A stretch of DNA of 64,000 bases from Ypsolopha sequella (GCA_934047225.1 OW203990.1:23787045-23851044); one strand, 5' to 3'; positions 1 to 11,436 are shown, counted from the stretch's first letter. Made by a program: numbers and translations. The notes: generated by a model not told the origin, from the sequence alone.

Positions 1-76
1 GGGGAGCAGCAAGGTACACCATCTACATCGGATTCCGATCTCAACGAGCAGACAACTGAGGGCTCGGACGTAGTTG
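1..76 (+). CDS. Acidic linker exon, copy A (5' cut by window edge)
   Basis: Only the 3' part of the exon is in the window. Read from base 1 it gives GEQQGTPSTSDSDLNEQTTE and then GSDVV, an acidic, Ser/Thr-rich stretch with no fold I recognise. It ends in a good donor (G|GTGAGT at 76/77), phase 1. Copies B-E are near-identical and show the full exon. Likely role, by inference, is a flexible linker between an upstream domain and a FLYWCH exon. The alternative is that it belongs to another gene with the same phase. Confidence 0.7.
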
Positions 77-263
77 GTGAGTATATATTATTAGTATTTT
101 GTGCAACTGTGACATAATGAAAGACATTGAGACACGGATGCTTGTTTACCAAATGAACGGAAAGTTTCGTAATAGACGAGTGTCCCAATTTTTAATTATG
201 TCCAAATGGACACATTTGAGATTACGTAATAGTTGTATTAAAAGTTTTTTTTTTATAAAATAG

Positions 264-395
264 GTAAAAATGTCCAGAAGGAGAAAAGTGTCCACTATGT
301 TGAGGAGGAAAACATGATAGGGGAGCAGCAAGTTACACCATCTACATCAGATTCCGACCTGAACGAGCAGACAACTGAGGGCTTAGACGTAGTCT
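264..395 (+). CDS. Acidic linker exon, copy B
   Basis: A 132-nt exon between acceptor AAATAG|GT and donor T|GTGAGT. Only one frame is open (entry phase 1, exit phase 1), giving about 44 residues that begin KNVQKEKSVHYVEEEN and run into the GEQQ...TSDSDLNEQTTEG motif. Because both ends are phase 1 the exon can be skipped or repeated without a frameshift. It ends in T rather than G, so joining it directly to an acceptor starting AG or AA (for example the exons at 26025, 30216, 43656, 53450) would create a stop codon. That sets it apart from copies A, D and E. Confidence 0.75.
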
Positions 396-588
396 GTGAG
401 TATATATTATTAGTATTTTGTGCAACTGTGACATAATAAAAGACATTGAGCCACGAGTCCTTGTTTACCAAATGAAAGGAAAGTTTCGTTATAGATTGCA
501 CAAGTGTCCCAATGTCTAATTATGTCCAATTGGACACATTTTAGACTACGTTATATTTGTATTCAATTTTAAATTTCTTCTAAACTAG

Positions 589-717
589 GTGATAATATTC
601 AGAAGAAGGAAAGTGTCCACTGTGATGAGGAGAACATGGTAATGGAGCAGCAAGTTACACCATCTACATCGGATTCCGACCTCAACGAGCAGACAACTGA
701 TGGCTCGGATGTAGACA
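589..717 (+). CDS. Acidic linker exon, copy C
   Basis: A 129-nt exon, acceptor AAACTAG|GT, donor A|GTGAGT, phase 1 at both ends, about 43 residues starting DNIQKKESVHCDEEN. It lacks one codon relative to copies B, D and E, an in-frame difference that suggests protein-level constraint. The intron after it carries a short TCTA microsatellite (about 752-770) absent from the sister units. Confidence 0.75.
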
Positions 718-941
718 GTGAGTATATATTATTAAAAATTTGTGCAACTGTCTATCTATCTATCTATCAACTGTGACTGACTTAATGAAAGCCATTGAGA
801 CACGAGTGCTTGTTTTCCAAATGAACGGAGAGAGTTTTTTTTGTAGTTTGCATGAGTGTCCTAATGTCTAATTATGTCCAGTTGGACACATTTGAGACTA
901 CGTAATGGTTGTATTAAACTTTTAAATTTCTTTTAAAATAG

Positions 942-1073
942 GTGATAATGCCCAGAAGAAGGAAAGTGTCCACTATGATAAGGATGAGAACATGATAGGG
1001 GAGCAGCAAGGTACACCGTCTTCATCGGATTCTGACGGCAACGAGCTGAAAACTGAGTGCTCGGATGAAGTTG
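942..1073 (+). CDS. Acidic linker exon, copy D
   Basis: A 132-nt exon, acceptor AAATAG|GT, donor G|GTGAGT, phase 1-1. It encodes DNAQKKESVHYDKDEN followed by the GEQQGTPSSSDSDGNE motif. It is the nearest acidic exon upstream of FLYWCH exon 1 (519 nt later), and its final G completes that exon's first codon as Asp. It is the most diverged of the five copies in its second half. Confidence 0.78.
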
Positions 1074-1591
1074 GTGAGTATATTATTAGTATTTTGTGCA
1101 ACTGTGACATAATGAAAGACATTGAGCCACGAGTGTTCGTTTACCAAATGTTTCGTAATAGAGTGCACGAGTGTCCCAATGTCTTATTATGTCCAGTTGG
1201 ACACACTACTTTATCAACGAATACCAAAAATATCTTATTTGCGTAAAAGTTTTTGAAATTGAAGTCCACTTGAGAAATGAATCGTTAGAATAATCTTCTT
1301 ACGATTTATATAAGAACCTATATATGTATGACAGACCAATGACCAACTTATGTAAAGAGAAAATGATTGCCGTGTTTCTTAACCCGCCTAAATGATAAAC
1401 TTTGGCTAGTATGTAATATACACCTATACTTTTTAAATCCCCATCGTAATATAGTTATGTGACAATCATTTTTTTAATCATAAATAGATATGGCTATTTT
1501 TAAACTTAGCTCTCGCATATACTTGTATGCTAGACAATGCTAGTTAAATGATCGGTAGACGAGCAAATACAAATGTGTAATATTTTTACAG

Positions 1592-1812
1592 ATCCCACTT
1601 TGGCAAAAACTAAACGTGGAACTCCAATGATCATCGTATCAGGGTTCCATTACGCAATACAATATACTAACGGAAAAAAAACTCGATGGTACTGCTCGAC
1701 ACATAAGCGATTTGGTTGCAACGCAGCGTTATACACGATTGAGAACAGAATAATATGTACTAAATTTGTCCACAATCATTCACCTCCGAAATCAAAAGGT
1801 AATGTAAAGTAG
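1592..1812 (+). CDS. mod(mdg4): FLYWCH alternative exon 1
   Basis: The acceptor TTTTTACAG ends at 1591. With a preceding G the exon reads D-P-T-L-A-K-T-K-R-G. It has one FLYWCH finger: hydrophobic strand MIIVSGFHY (residues 13-21), WYC (33-35), GC at 42-43, HNH at 61-63. In this family the two Cys and two His bind zinc, and the domain sits at the C-terminus of Mod(mdg4) isoforms. Unlike most exons here, the finger is followed by SPPKSKG and then either a stop at 1810-1812 or a donor-like AAAG|GTAATG at 1798/1799 in phase 1. It could therefore be internal or terminal. It is closely related to exon 2. Confidence 0.88.
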
Positions 1813-2884
1813 TTTATCTTTCAAAATCTTATGTCTTTTAGCACAACATCTGGGTCGTAATCATTCCTTTCTGGAAGGGCTTCACAGTTTTTTATTATCT
1901 TTTTATATAAAACAACTGTTTACGAAATTTCTTTATCCCCTCATTTACATTCAAACCATTTTATTTATGGCTGGAATATCTGCTTTCATAAGTATTTTGT
2001 TATTTTTGCCGGCTCGTTAAATAAACAGGATTTAATCTTTCATCTTCATTGATTCTTTGCATCAAATTAACGGCATGTGCCACATTGGAGGCGTCAGTCA
2101 GTATATATTTCTGTTTCTTACTTTGAGTTGTCAATCTTTGTAACAGGTACACTACACAATTTTTAAAAATTGTACAGTTACCAGTAAAAAAAAATGTAAG
2201 ATAGAAAATTTGGTCCAGTTAACAATATCCTGATTAGATTTCTTGAGTTGTTTTAATAAATTGGGCCAAAGGCAGCGCAGAAATGCGGTGCTAAAATTAA
2301 TATTTGAATTTCGGACAAATCATGTAGATACTAATAATCCCGGTTTTGATGTTGTAATCATCTTATTAGAAGTTGATAATAGTATTTTGTGCAACTGTTA
2401 CATAATGTAAGACATTTGGACACGAGTGTTTGTCACTTCGTTAGTTTCGTAATAAACAGCACGAGGGTCCTAATATCTAATTTTGTTTAGTTGCACTCAA
2501 TACTTTATCTAAGACCATCAAAAATATCATCATTTGCGTGACACTGGCGACATTAACTCGTATTGCCAAACTTAGTCCTTGAACGAGGTACACGCTAGCC
2601 TTTATATCTTTTGGCGTTTCGATGAGATGTAGCGAGATTTCTTTGAAAATTCGGTGCACCTCCGTGCCCCACGGACCCAAGGTCTCGACCCCAAACGACG
2701 CTTATTGTTTCCGGGGATAACATACTTGCGCCGTTATAATATTGTATTTTGATGTAAGGAAACATTCCGTAGGTGTTTATAAATTGTTTGCAATTGTTCA
2801 TTAAAAATGTTATTCCAATCAAAAGACCTTATATTTGAGACTGCGTAATAGTTATATTAAAAATTTTAATTTCTTCTAAAATAG
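1813..2884 (+). repeat. Inter-cassette spacer with a decayed repeat unit
   Basis: Most of this spacer is featureless AT-rich DNA. Positions about 2370-2545 repeat the intronic sequence that follows the acidic exons (gtattttgtgcaactgt motif, then a gacacgagtg motif, then the tatttgcgt-like end), but no acidic exon precedes it. I read it as a sixth repeat unit whose exon was lost. Confidence 0.5.
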
Positions 2885-3016
2885 GTAATAATGTCCAGAA
2901 GAAGGAAAAGATCCACTATGCTGAGGAAGAGAACATGACAGAGGAGCAGCAAGCTGCACCGTCTACATCAAATTCCGATCTCAACAAGCAGACAACTGAG
3001 GGCTCAGATGTAGTCG
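2885..3016 (+). CDS. Acidic linker exon, copy E
   Basis: A 132-nt exon, acceptor AAAATAG|GT, donor G|GTGAGT, phase 1-1. It encodes NNVQKKEKIHYAEEEN and the EEQQAAPSTSNSDLNKQTTE segment. It lies 580 nt upstream of FLYWCH exon 2, matching the copy D to exon 1 spacing. The intron between shares several blocks with the copy D intron, so exon plus finger were duplicated together. Confidence 0.78.
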
Positions 3017-3595
3017 GTGAGTATATATTATTAGTATTTTGTGCAACTGTGACATAATGAAAGACATGAGTGCTTGTTCACAAAATGAAAGAAGATAGTT
3101 TCGTTATAGACTGCACGAGTGTTCCAATGTCCAATTATGTCCAGTTGGACACACAAATTTATCAACGAACAACAAAAATATCGTATTTGCGTATAAATTT
3201 ATGAAACTGAAGTCGACCTGAGAAAAGAATTGTTTGAAAAATCTTCATACAATTACAGTTGAGTATCTTTTACTGTGATGTTTTACGCGTGTATTTTTCT
3301 TCAGACAGTATGAGAGAGATTTAGAGAGATTCAGTCTGATCTTTTTACATCATCTATGTATGACTTACCAACCGAGAAAATGATGAACCAGTTTCTTAGC
3401 CCGTCTAAATGATAAAATTTAGCTAATATTTAATATACACAGAATTTTTTCAAGTCACTTATAATAACTTTAATAACTTTCTAATCATCAATAAATATTT
3501 ACTATTTTTAAACTTAGCATTTGCATATATGCTAGGCAATGCTAGTCAAATTTGTCGTTTCATAAACAATTACAAACATGCAATATTCTTTACAG

Positions 3596-3813
3596 ATCCT
3601 TCTTTGGCAAAGATTGAACATAGCAAACCTATGCTCATCAAATCAGGCTTCAAATACGCAATAAAATGGACTCGTGGACCAAAAACTCGATGGTACTGCT
3701 TGACACATAAGCGAAATGGTTGTAAAGCAATGTTAGAAACCGTTGCGAACAAAGTAATCCGTCGAAAAAGTAGTCACAATCATTTACCTCCGATTCATAA
3801 AGGTAATGTATGA
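3596..3813 (+). CDS. mod(mdg4): FLYWCH alternative exon 2
   Basis: The acceptor CTTTACAG ends at 3595, and the first residue is again Asp (G|AT). The finger reads DPSLAKIEHSKP, then WYC, NGC-KA and HNH, and continues LPPIHKGNV before a stop at 3811-3813. The sequence AAAG|GTAATG at 3802/3803 is conserved with exon 1 and would be an in-phase donor, allowing finger-to-finger splicing towards exon 3. It is the duplicate of exon 1. Confidence 0.88.
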
Positions 3814-4103
3814 TTTATCTTTTAAAATAAATATTGCGGTTTTCAGCACCGTATCCTTGCTCAACAGTATATTACATTATTGAAGGAACATAATCCATCT
3901 TGCTACTCTCGAGAAGTAGATATTCCTTTCATGAAAACTGAAAAGCTTCACAGTCTGTTATTTATTATTTTAAATTTGATACGAAACAAACATTTACCCA
4001 CATAGTTTATTAATTTATATAAACTAAAATATTCTGTTTTTTTTATGGTATGTTAGTTTTCATCTCATATAACAGGTTTCAAGCATTAATCTTTATTGCT
4101 TAA

Positions 4104-4527
4104 GGCGCTCTTATCTCAGAAGAGTGACTCTCTGTCTTTTTCTTTACGTGTAATGAGTAAAGAAAATAACCACACTTTTGTACTTATTCGTTGTTTTTAT
4201 CGGTTTTTAAATTGTTTAAAAATAAGGGATATGTTTATTAAAACCCACTTACGTGGTCGACCTAGAAAATTTAAAGAGCAATATTACCAGATATGTTTCG
4301 TTAATAAAAGAGTGGAATTATGGAAATGGCATGATTTGAATGGTCTTATTACATGCTGTGTTCGTGAATTATTTCTATCGAGCAAAGTTTATCTGATCGT
4401 GTAACACATCTGTGGAGAACCTAGATAAAGGTTCGAACTATATTGCGTATTTTTTTTTTGGAAGTTTTAGACGATATTTGAAATTATTATTTGAATTTGA
4501 AATTACTGATTTTGGGATAAGAGCGCC
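4104..4527. mobile_element. TTAA-flanked MITE (piggyBac-like)
   Basis: The element is bounded by TTAA at 4100-4103 and 4528-4531 and has perfect 12-bp inverted ends, GGCGCTCTTATC and GATAAGAGCGCC. TTAA duplication is the piggyBac signature, though the terminal bases are not the usual CCC. The open frame inside it has no transposase motif and I do not regard it as a gene. Confidence 0.72.
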
Positions 4528-4685
4528 TTAAAGTGGTATAAGCCACATTCGAGGCGCAGTATTGTATTTCTATTTCTAACTTTGAGTCGTAAATCTTTGA
4601 GACAGGATCACTAGACAATTTTTTTTTCAACAGCTTGTAAGCATTTCTCTGTTATTCGTTCAATATGAAATTGTATTTGTTTCAG

Positions 4686-4879
4686 CGCCTATATTTTCTT
4701 CGACTCGGTATGGCAACCCATCGATCGTCCTGGGCAAGTACCGGTTCCTCAACACCCATAATGGTAAAGGCTCAAGTACCTACTGGGTCTGTAACCAATC
4801 AAAAACCAGTCGTTGTAAAGCAAGAATCACAACCGTAGATAGTGTTGTCGTCAGAGTTAATAACGATCATAGCCATTAA
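4686..4879 (+). CDS. mod(mdg4): FLYWCH alternative exon 3
   Basis: The exon has no ATG. The acceptor TTGTTTCAG ends at 4685. With a leading G it reads APIFSSTRYGNPSIVLGKYR, then a Gly/Ser loop, YWVC, a 7-residue spacer, RCKARITTVD and DHSH before TAA. All zinc ligands are present. This S-T-R-Y-G-x-P type recurs in exons 6, 10, 14, 16, 18 and 19, which form the largest subfamily in the window. Confidence 0.92.
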
Positions 4880-5117
4880 TAATAAGTTAGTCATAAAGTT
4901 TCGTCTTTTTAGTTCTTTTATAATTAATCGAAATTAATAATTATAAATACTCTCGTATATTATGTCGCCGTCCAGTAGTTAAATCTGGCTTTTAATTTAA
5001 CGGCTGGGGTGTAAGTAAATGGCTGCATCCAACAGAATGACTGAAATATGCTTAGCCCAATAATTGAACGCAACGTTTAATCAGAAGGCTGAACGTTGCT
5101 TAGCCTTTTGGGTAAGA

Positions 5118-5444
5118 GTCGTTTAGCAGCTGGATTGTGAAAAACCCGCCTTTTTCTAATTAAGATCGGTTCAGCAGCCGGATTGTGAAAAACAGAACAC
5201 TTAAATTCAAAATTGACTCAATAGTTATTCAACAAAACCTTATTACCTTTGCAATGTGTAAACTGTTATCACAAAATTTCCTTGGAACCAATGGAAACTT
5301 TGCTATGGCAGCATACACTATACATACATAGGTAATAAATAAGGTTTTGTTGAGAAGCTATTAAGTAAATTTTGAATATAAGTGTTCGTTTTTAATTAAT
5401 TAGAAAAAGGTGGGAATTCCACAATCCGGCTGCAAAACGGGTCT
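5118..5444. repeat. Foldback element
   Basis: The arms are inverted copies: a gcagc-ggattgtgaaaaac / ctttttctaattaa block on the left pairs with ttaattagaaaaagg / ccacaatccggctgc on the right, and inner parts around aacaaaaccttatt pair with aataaggttttgtt. The left arm contains an extra partial tandem copy of its own end. No coding capacity seen. Confidence 0.65.
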
Positions 5445-5589
5445 TGAGGTTGCATATAAATTCCGATTGATCTGATCACCTCACTTTGCATTAATCAAAA
5501 CAAAGCTGAGTTTCTTTTTGTTTAAAATAGCGCGCTCTGTGCCGTTGCTGTTATTTTTTTAACAATTCCTCAGTTTTATTATAGTTTAG

Positions 5590-5752
5590 TTTAAATAGGT
5601 AGGGGTTCCGGCACCGCGCTCACCAACCCGCCTGCCCAGCGTGTGTGAGTATGGACAATTCTTCCAGGATGATCGTCGGAAGTGGCAAAGTCCTGGAAAC
5701 GCTTATGTCCAGCAGTGGACGAATTAGGCTGATGAATGGATGGATGGATGAG
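5590..5752 (+). mobile_element. Interspersed repeat fragment, LINE/SINE-type 3' end
   Basis: This shares the ggttccggcaccgcgctcac start and the tccagcagtggacga ... tggatggatgg tail with copies at 34285-34566 (inverted) and 39625-39914. The short GGAT tail is typical of a target-primed retroelement 3' end. The exact family is not assigned. Confidence 0.6.
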
Positions 5753-7507
5753 GTACCTATTCATATAACTTTTGTGAAATCTCTCTCCTATAGGTATAGA
5801 TTTATTAGTGCCGAAAAAAAGTAAAAGTGTTGACCAACACACCATGTCTCGAATATAGGGTCTTTTCTGCGTTGTACTATTTGTTTTAGTTTTATTGCTT
5901 TATAATCTGCTGCAGAGTGTTGGTGAGTTAATAATTGCCTCGATATATAGACCAATAAAGGTCTTTTTTGGGTTATTACCTTGGTTTGAACTTCATCACC
6001 TTGAGTAAAACGCGTCGCGCATGCTCAAGGGAGAGTTGGTGCGTCTGAGCTGCTTCACCCCAGGCGGCGGTGATGTAGTAACTGATGATTGACTAAGCTA
6101 AACTTGGTAAATTAGGAGGTTGATTTAACCATCCGACGACAACAAAGTTTTAATATTGTATCATTTTCGGGCAACGACATAATATGCAAGGTGACATTAA
6201 TTGATGCAGCCAAATTCATCCTTGAAGCTTGGTAAATGGTCATAGTATTACTGATGAATAACACATTTTGCAAAGCTTTAAAAAATATATTTTACAGTAT
6301 TGTCCCGACGCTAGGCTTGCATGATACCGACTACTTACCGAGTCTTCGGTGTTAATTTGGATTTTTTTTCATGTTTAACACTTTTTTATGCTTATGTTTT
6401 ATGTTAATTCTTAAGATTTGATTTGATTTGATTTATTTGAAATAAATAAATAATTTTGTAGTAGTATAGGTATTTGTTTTTTTTTTTCACTTCTCATGCC
6501 CTAAGTACTGGATTATGCTTGCTACAAGCGGACTAAAACTACGTTTTATGCTTTAGTCCAATAGAGTCTAGTGCGTAAAAGTGTTTACTTCTTCTAAGAC
6601 TATGGTAATAGGCCATACAGCCAGATAAACAGTACCACTTCATAGACAGACCTTTTGAAACTCAATAATGATCGCGCTAAGATTCTATCATATTAGCGCG
6701 ATCTGACAGGACAGATGATGCTTAAGGATATATACAGTGACTTTAAATAGAGATAATATGAAATAAATAAAAATACATGCATGTCTGCTCTAAGTGCATG
6801 TCTGATTATTAATTTGGTTTATTTAGACATGGCTATTTGGGGTAAGTTCCATTTGCCTTCACACTTGGAGGAAGAATTGAAAAAAAACAGTGGTGGTGAA
6901 GAGCTGTTGTTTTTTCTCAGTCAGTAGTACATATTTAGTTGTTTGGTCATTTCAATTTGCATCAAGTATAACCGAAATATGTCATCCAGTGATGATGAAA
7001 TAATACTGTTTCATTTCCTCGCGATCGAAGTGTAAAGTTGTGTTGAACTCGGCTACAAACGAGCCATATTAAATCACCAAGGCTCAGGCAGCTAAATATT
7101 TCGGGTAAAATGGCTCGTTTTATGCACTCGTATAACAATCTACTATAACAGATTATTCTGATAAATCAATCTGATAAATGACGTCACACAAAGGAAAATG
7201 GAAGTTGCAGCTTTTTCGTCAAAATATTCATTATCATGAGGTTTTTTAGACCACAAGTTCTAAAATACTGTCTTTAACACCAAAATCTAGAAATGGTTTT
7301 CGAATTGACACATTAACATAATTTAATCTAAGCGAATAAAACGAAAATTTTGATTTTATCTTGTTGTTTCCTAATCAAAATATCAAGAAAGTGCAATATT
7401 CACAAAAATAAAATATATTACAAAGGCGAGCTTGATATTAGTTAATATTTTCTACTAGCTAACCTTTGGCAACAGTGAAATTGTTGAGGGTAGTGCCATA
7501 CCTTTAA
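5753..7507. other. Spacer, nothing convincing
   Basis: AT-rich spacer with no supported gene. It contains only short inverted motifs, such as gatcgcgctaa / ttagcgcgatc at about 6668-6702. Confidence 0.5.
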
Positions 7508-7800
7508 TAGTAGTTTATGCTACAAGGACGAAAAGTAATTTATTGCTCTTACGCCCATGTATCATACTACGTTTTTCAATGCATAATGTGAGGAAATAAA
7601 ACAAATATAATCAAAGAAAACAATTTAATTATTAAAGTTGAAAGTTACATTGTTATAATTTTGCAAGTTATTGATTGGCTCAAAAGGACTGTATCCAGAG
7701 CCGTTAAACAGTGGAAAAAAAAGTATAAAATTTATGGTACACCGGAAAGGTTGCAGGTTAGCCAACTTCTCGTAAATAAATAAATAAAAAAAATAGTAAT
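7508..7800 (-). repeat. Interspersed repeat family X, copy 1
   Basis: Matches copies at 25170-25532, 36925-37210, 37740-38165 and 41858-42275. Shared blocks include the gcattgaaaaacgtagtatgat motif, the ggctctggatacagtcc motif and the aaaggcccactttttatgcat end. No coding capacity was seen, so it is probably a non-autonomous element. The strand is given relative to the 25170 copy. Confidence 0.6.
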
Positions 7801-7902
7801 AAAGAACTACTCAAATTACTTTATTAATTATGTATTAGTGACGAGATTTATAAGTAACATAACATAGAAACATTATATTTTATTAATAATACAATGATTA
7901 AA

Positions 7903-8240
7903 TAAGCGGCGGTAGCTCATGAGTAGAATGCTTGCCTCTCAATCTTGAGGTCCAGGTTCGATCCCCGGTCGGGCATCTACCACTGCGTTTTTTGGAATTT
8001 ATGTGCGTAGTATTTGTTCTTACTAACCACTTGCTAAACGGTGAAGGAAAACATCGTAAGGAAACCTGCATGCCCTAAAAAGCGTGTATTTGTGCCCGAA
8101 ATACGGCGGCTCACCACCCATCACGTTGGGACGTAATAATCGTCGGTGAAACGCGGGTGTACCAAATGTGGATTGTGATTAGCATTTCACAGTCCACACT
8201 CGAAATATCTCTGACACCCCTACGGGGATTTATGTAATGG
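7903..8240 (+). mobile_element. tRNA-derived SINE
   Basis: The head is tRNA-like: an A-box-like tagctcatgagtagaatg and a B-box GGTTCGATCCC about 40 nt later, followed by a body shared, inverted, with 54020-54290 (gaaggaaaacatcgt, gcatgccct and ccatcacgttgggacgtaat blocks). The organisation indicates a SINE rather than a working tRNA. Confidence 0.7.
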
Positions 8241-8359
8241 CGATGTATATTATTTAGAAGTAATTTGTAAAATGGATCCCAGCCTCGATCAGGATAGTTA
8301 ACAATTGTTTTACTATTTATTTAGCAATAATTTAATGAGTATGATTACTATAATTTCAG

Positions 8360-8547
8360 TGCAATACGTGAAATCTCAAAAAGGAAAGCCGTTAATCAGC
8401 ATCGGACCTTACAAGTTCTGTATCGACAAAGCAACACAGTTGAAGAAACGTTGGAAATGTTCCACTCACAGCCAAAAGAAATGTAAAGCTTCCCTTCATA
8501 CTTTCGATAATGAAATTATTAAAATAAACAATGAACATAATCACTGA
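8360..8547 (+). CDS. mod(mdg4): FLYWCH alternative exon 4
   Basis: The acceptor TAATTTCAG ends at 8359. With a leading G it reads VQYVKSQKGKPLISIGPYKF, then KKRWKCSTHSQKKCKASLHT, then NEHNH and TGA. All four zinc ligands are present. It belongs to the VxYVxSQ group with exons 15 and 21. Exon 21 at 59447 is a recent duplicate with matching flanks on both sides. A long open frame runs antisense across it but lacks domain support here. Confidence 0.92.
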
Positions 8548-8589
8548 AATCAGCTTTTTGTTGAATAAGTCGCATACCCAAACAATTAG

Positions 8590-10160
8590 TTTTATTTTAC
8601 ATACATATATATACTCACGCTCACAAATTTCTTTCGTCATTCTACTTTCATTTATCCTCTCTACATGTCCAAACCACCGAAGCATTCCTTTTTCTATTCT
8701 AGTCACTACATCTTCCTTCAGGCCGCAACGATCCCGTATGTCGATCTTTTTCACTCTGTTATTCAATGTTAAGCCACTCATACTTCGCAAGGAACGCATT
8801 TCCACTGCATACACAGTTTGCATACACATGATGTTTATCTTGCCATACTCAACATTCATTATCAAACATAAGTGTAGCAGCCAACAACTCACACACACAA
8901 ACACCCACACACCATCCACACACCCACACACCCTCGCTGACACAAAACACTTATTCTTCTACTGACACAAACAATTGCAGCCGCTCCCCAGAAGCTATCA
9001 AATACTAATCCCAAGACAGTAGTCGGAGCGACTCTTAAAATCACACAATCACACAAACATACACTACCCCTCTTTTCCCATTTACACGGTATAAAACCTT
9101 CACAACTTACCAAATAATTTTAAGTTAGATTTATGATTTACGTCCTTCATCGTTTACTTTGTAAAATTATAAAATTGTAATAATTATAATGATACAAATG
9201 GAGGAGCGGGGCATCCTGGCACAAGTATTGTTAAAATACTTAATAGGATGTCCCAGCAACTAATTTGTCTACATGTCACCTTTTTTACAAATAAATTATT
9301 ATCTTTCTTTCTTTTTCTTTTTTTTTTCTTTCCATCTACTGACGTAATGGAGGCAACACTCCATTATGAACCGCCAATCGTGCCTTTGCAGTCAAATTTT
9401 GGCTGCCCATAAATGAGTGTAGGGCTCCATTCACTTTATTTCTCGCATTCACTCTTCTTTCAATGTCATTGTCATTTTTTCCACCGCGCGTAAACAACAA
9501 CGTAGCGCGTAGACAACCCTGGTAGACAAACTCGTTAACCTGTTCTTCTTCCTCGGCTCCAATCTTAACCTTGCATTCACCACTTCATACCTCTTTAGCA
9601 CCATAACCGTTGTTTTTTCTACGTAAATTTTTTATTCATTTCTTTTTAAAGACATAATCCATAATTAATTATTTATCTCGTGCAGCTATCCGTTGATGAA
9701 GCAAGAAGACCTAGGACATAGACGTATAAGAGGCATTTGATAAGTAACTCCCCTAACTTCAGTCCACATTCATGCCCTAAACAACTGTCCATAAATAAAT
9801 TGATTAGCCACGGTGACGCTACACATCCTTGTATTACTCCTCTAGAGATGTTAAACCAATCGGTTTAAGCCCCGTTAATCCTGATGCAAGCATTGGAATT
9901 CTCATAGAGAGTTTTCAGGCCCCGCACCAGGTGGGTACTCACTTCATGCACGTTATATCCATAAGTCATCTCCTGATCACTCAATCGTTTTCGAGCCTTT
10001 TCTAAATTGAAAAATGTTCAAAACTTCTTTTGGTGGTTTCCCAGACAATTTTCAGATATACTTCGTGAGTAAAATATCTGATTCACGCAACTCATACCTC
10101 CTCTGAACCCCGCTTGTACATCCCATATTTTTTCTTCTGTCAACAGTAACTTTAATAAAA
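8590..10160 (-). pseudogene. RTE-like non-LTR retrotransposon relic
   Basis: Reverse-strand fragments of a reverse transcriptase appear in the correct 5'-to-3' order. WDVQAGFRGGMSC lies at about 10080-10130, GVIQGCVASPWLINLFMDSC at about 9781-9840, and the C-terminal EMRSLRSMSG ... GLKEDVVTRIEKGML-RWFGHVER block at about 8655-8810. Stops and frameshifts separate them. The block is typical of RTE-like elements common in insects. A CA-rich stretch sits at 8880-8960. Confidence 0.75.
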
Positions 10161-11436
10161 AGTCTAAGTACTTCAAAAACTATTAATTTTGCAATCAATT
10201 TAGCGTTTGTTTTTTTTCCTGTATAATAAATAACGTACAGGTAAAAAAACGGACGGTTGTCAAATCACTGCAGAAAATCAAAACGAAAACTCTTCGTGAA
10301 CTCTTAGCAGTAAAGGCACGATTATTCAAGGTATGGCGGAGGCGGTAGCATACATTTTTATATGCAGCATAAATATAGAAACTCATAGATTTATAAAGCC
10401 TTAGAAACATCGTGTTACCAAAATCGATTGCCAATGTGTGTGACACCTGCTTATGTGTGTGTAATAGTGGGCATCCTAAATATGTTAAAAACAAGCTATC
10501 GGTATCGATAAGTTTGAGGATGAAAGAAATACGTAAAATTTTTTGTCGTATCTTTATGTCCCTCTCTTATTGTGCCTTTCATAGTTTTTGGGGTTTCCCA
10601 TTTCGTAGTCTACCACTCTAAAATGAAGGACACAAACCCGTTTTCCCGGTGATTTAATGTCAATATATTCGATTCTTTAAACCAATTTATTTTAAGCATA
10701 GATCATTTGGGAATATATATCAAAAAAGAAACATAAATTATTATTATATTTCGATTAAGCCGGTAATTTATCGATATAATTGTGAAGTAAGGGTAGTATT
10801 AATCCATCAACAAATATTTTCGTACATAAGAAAATCTTTAAAATGCAATGTTTTTGAAAGAACTTGCTGAAAATTAACTGAAATAATCATAATTTCCCAG
10901 CTAAATACTGTATCTCTATGTCAATACTGTATAGGTACTGCATCTGTGAAATGAATGTTTCCTATAATTTTTCAGGTGATTATTGGGACATTCTGGTACA
11001 GAACTAGATACCATATCGATGGAATGCTTAAATCTGTCGTTTTAAACAATTTCATTTCAATATTTAAAAAAAAAATTCGTTTGCGGCTCTTTGTTGTATA
11101 TAGAAGACTCTTTTATTTCATCGTCATTCCTCAGAAAATCTTCACCATCCCGACAATGCACCGGCGGTGCTTCGACGTGAGAACTAGCGCAATTTTCATG
11201 ATGTGAACGGCGCTCTGTGCTGTACAAGTCGAATATAGTTTATTTTGTCTTGTTATTGTATTTTTCAGAACTGCTTCTAATACAGTTACGATAGGTTTAT
11301 TCCCTTTAGTCTAGGTGTCTTCATGTAGTTAATAAATTACAATTATTGACATACGTGATTTGATGAATGTTGAAGCCAGAGTAAAATTTTCAAGTTCAGT
11401 CCAGAATTATCTTAAACGATTTATGTATTTTTTCAG
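10161..11436. other. Spacer upstream of exon 5
   Basis: No gene supported. Positions about 11220-11320 resemble about 63310-63395 near the window end, indicating an ancient duplication that includes the upstream flank of exon 5. Confidence 0.5.

Noticed and set aside
4096..4404. 102-residue frame inside the TTAA-flanked MITE
   Set aside because: Low-complexity and without transposase motifs. The element is a non-coding MITE by size and ends.
7903..7980. Functional tRNA gene
   Set aside because: The tRNA-like head runs into a body shared with a second inverted copy, so it is a SINE.
8392..8943. Long antisense open frame crossing exon 4
   Set aside because: Only its middle part has RT-like sequence, from the retroelement relic. 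The part opposite exon 4 is a shadow frame with no motif.
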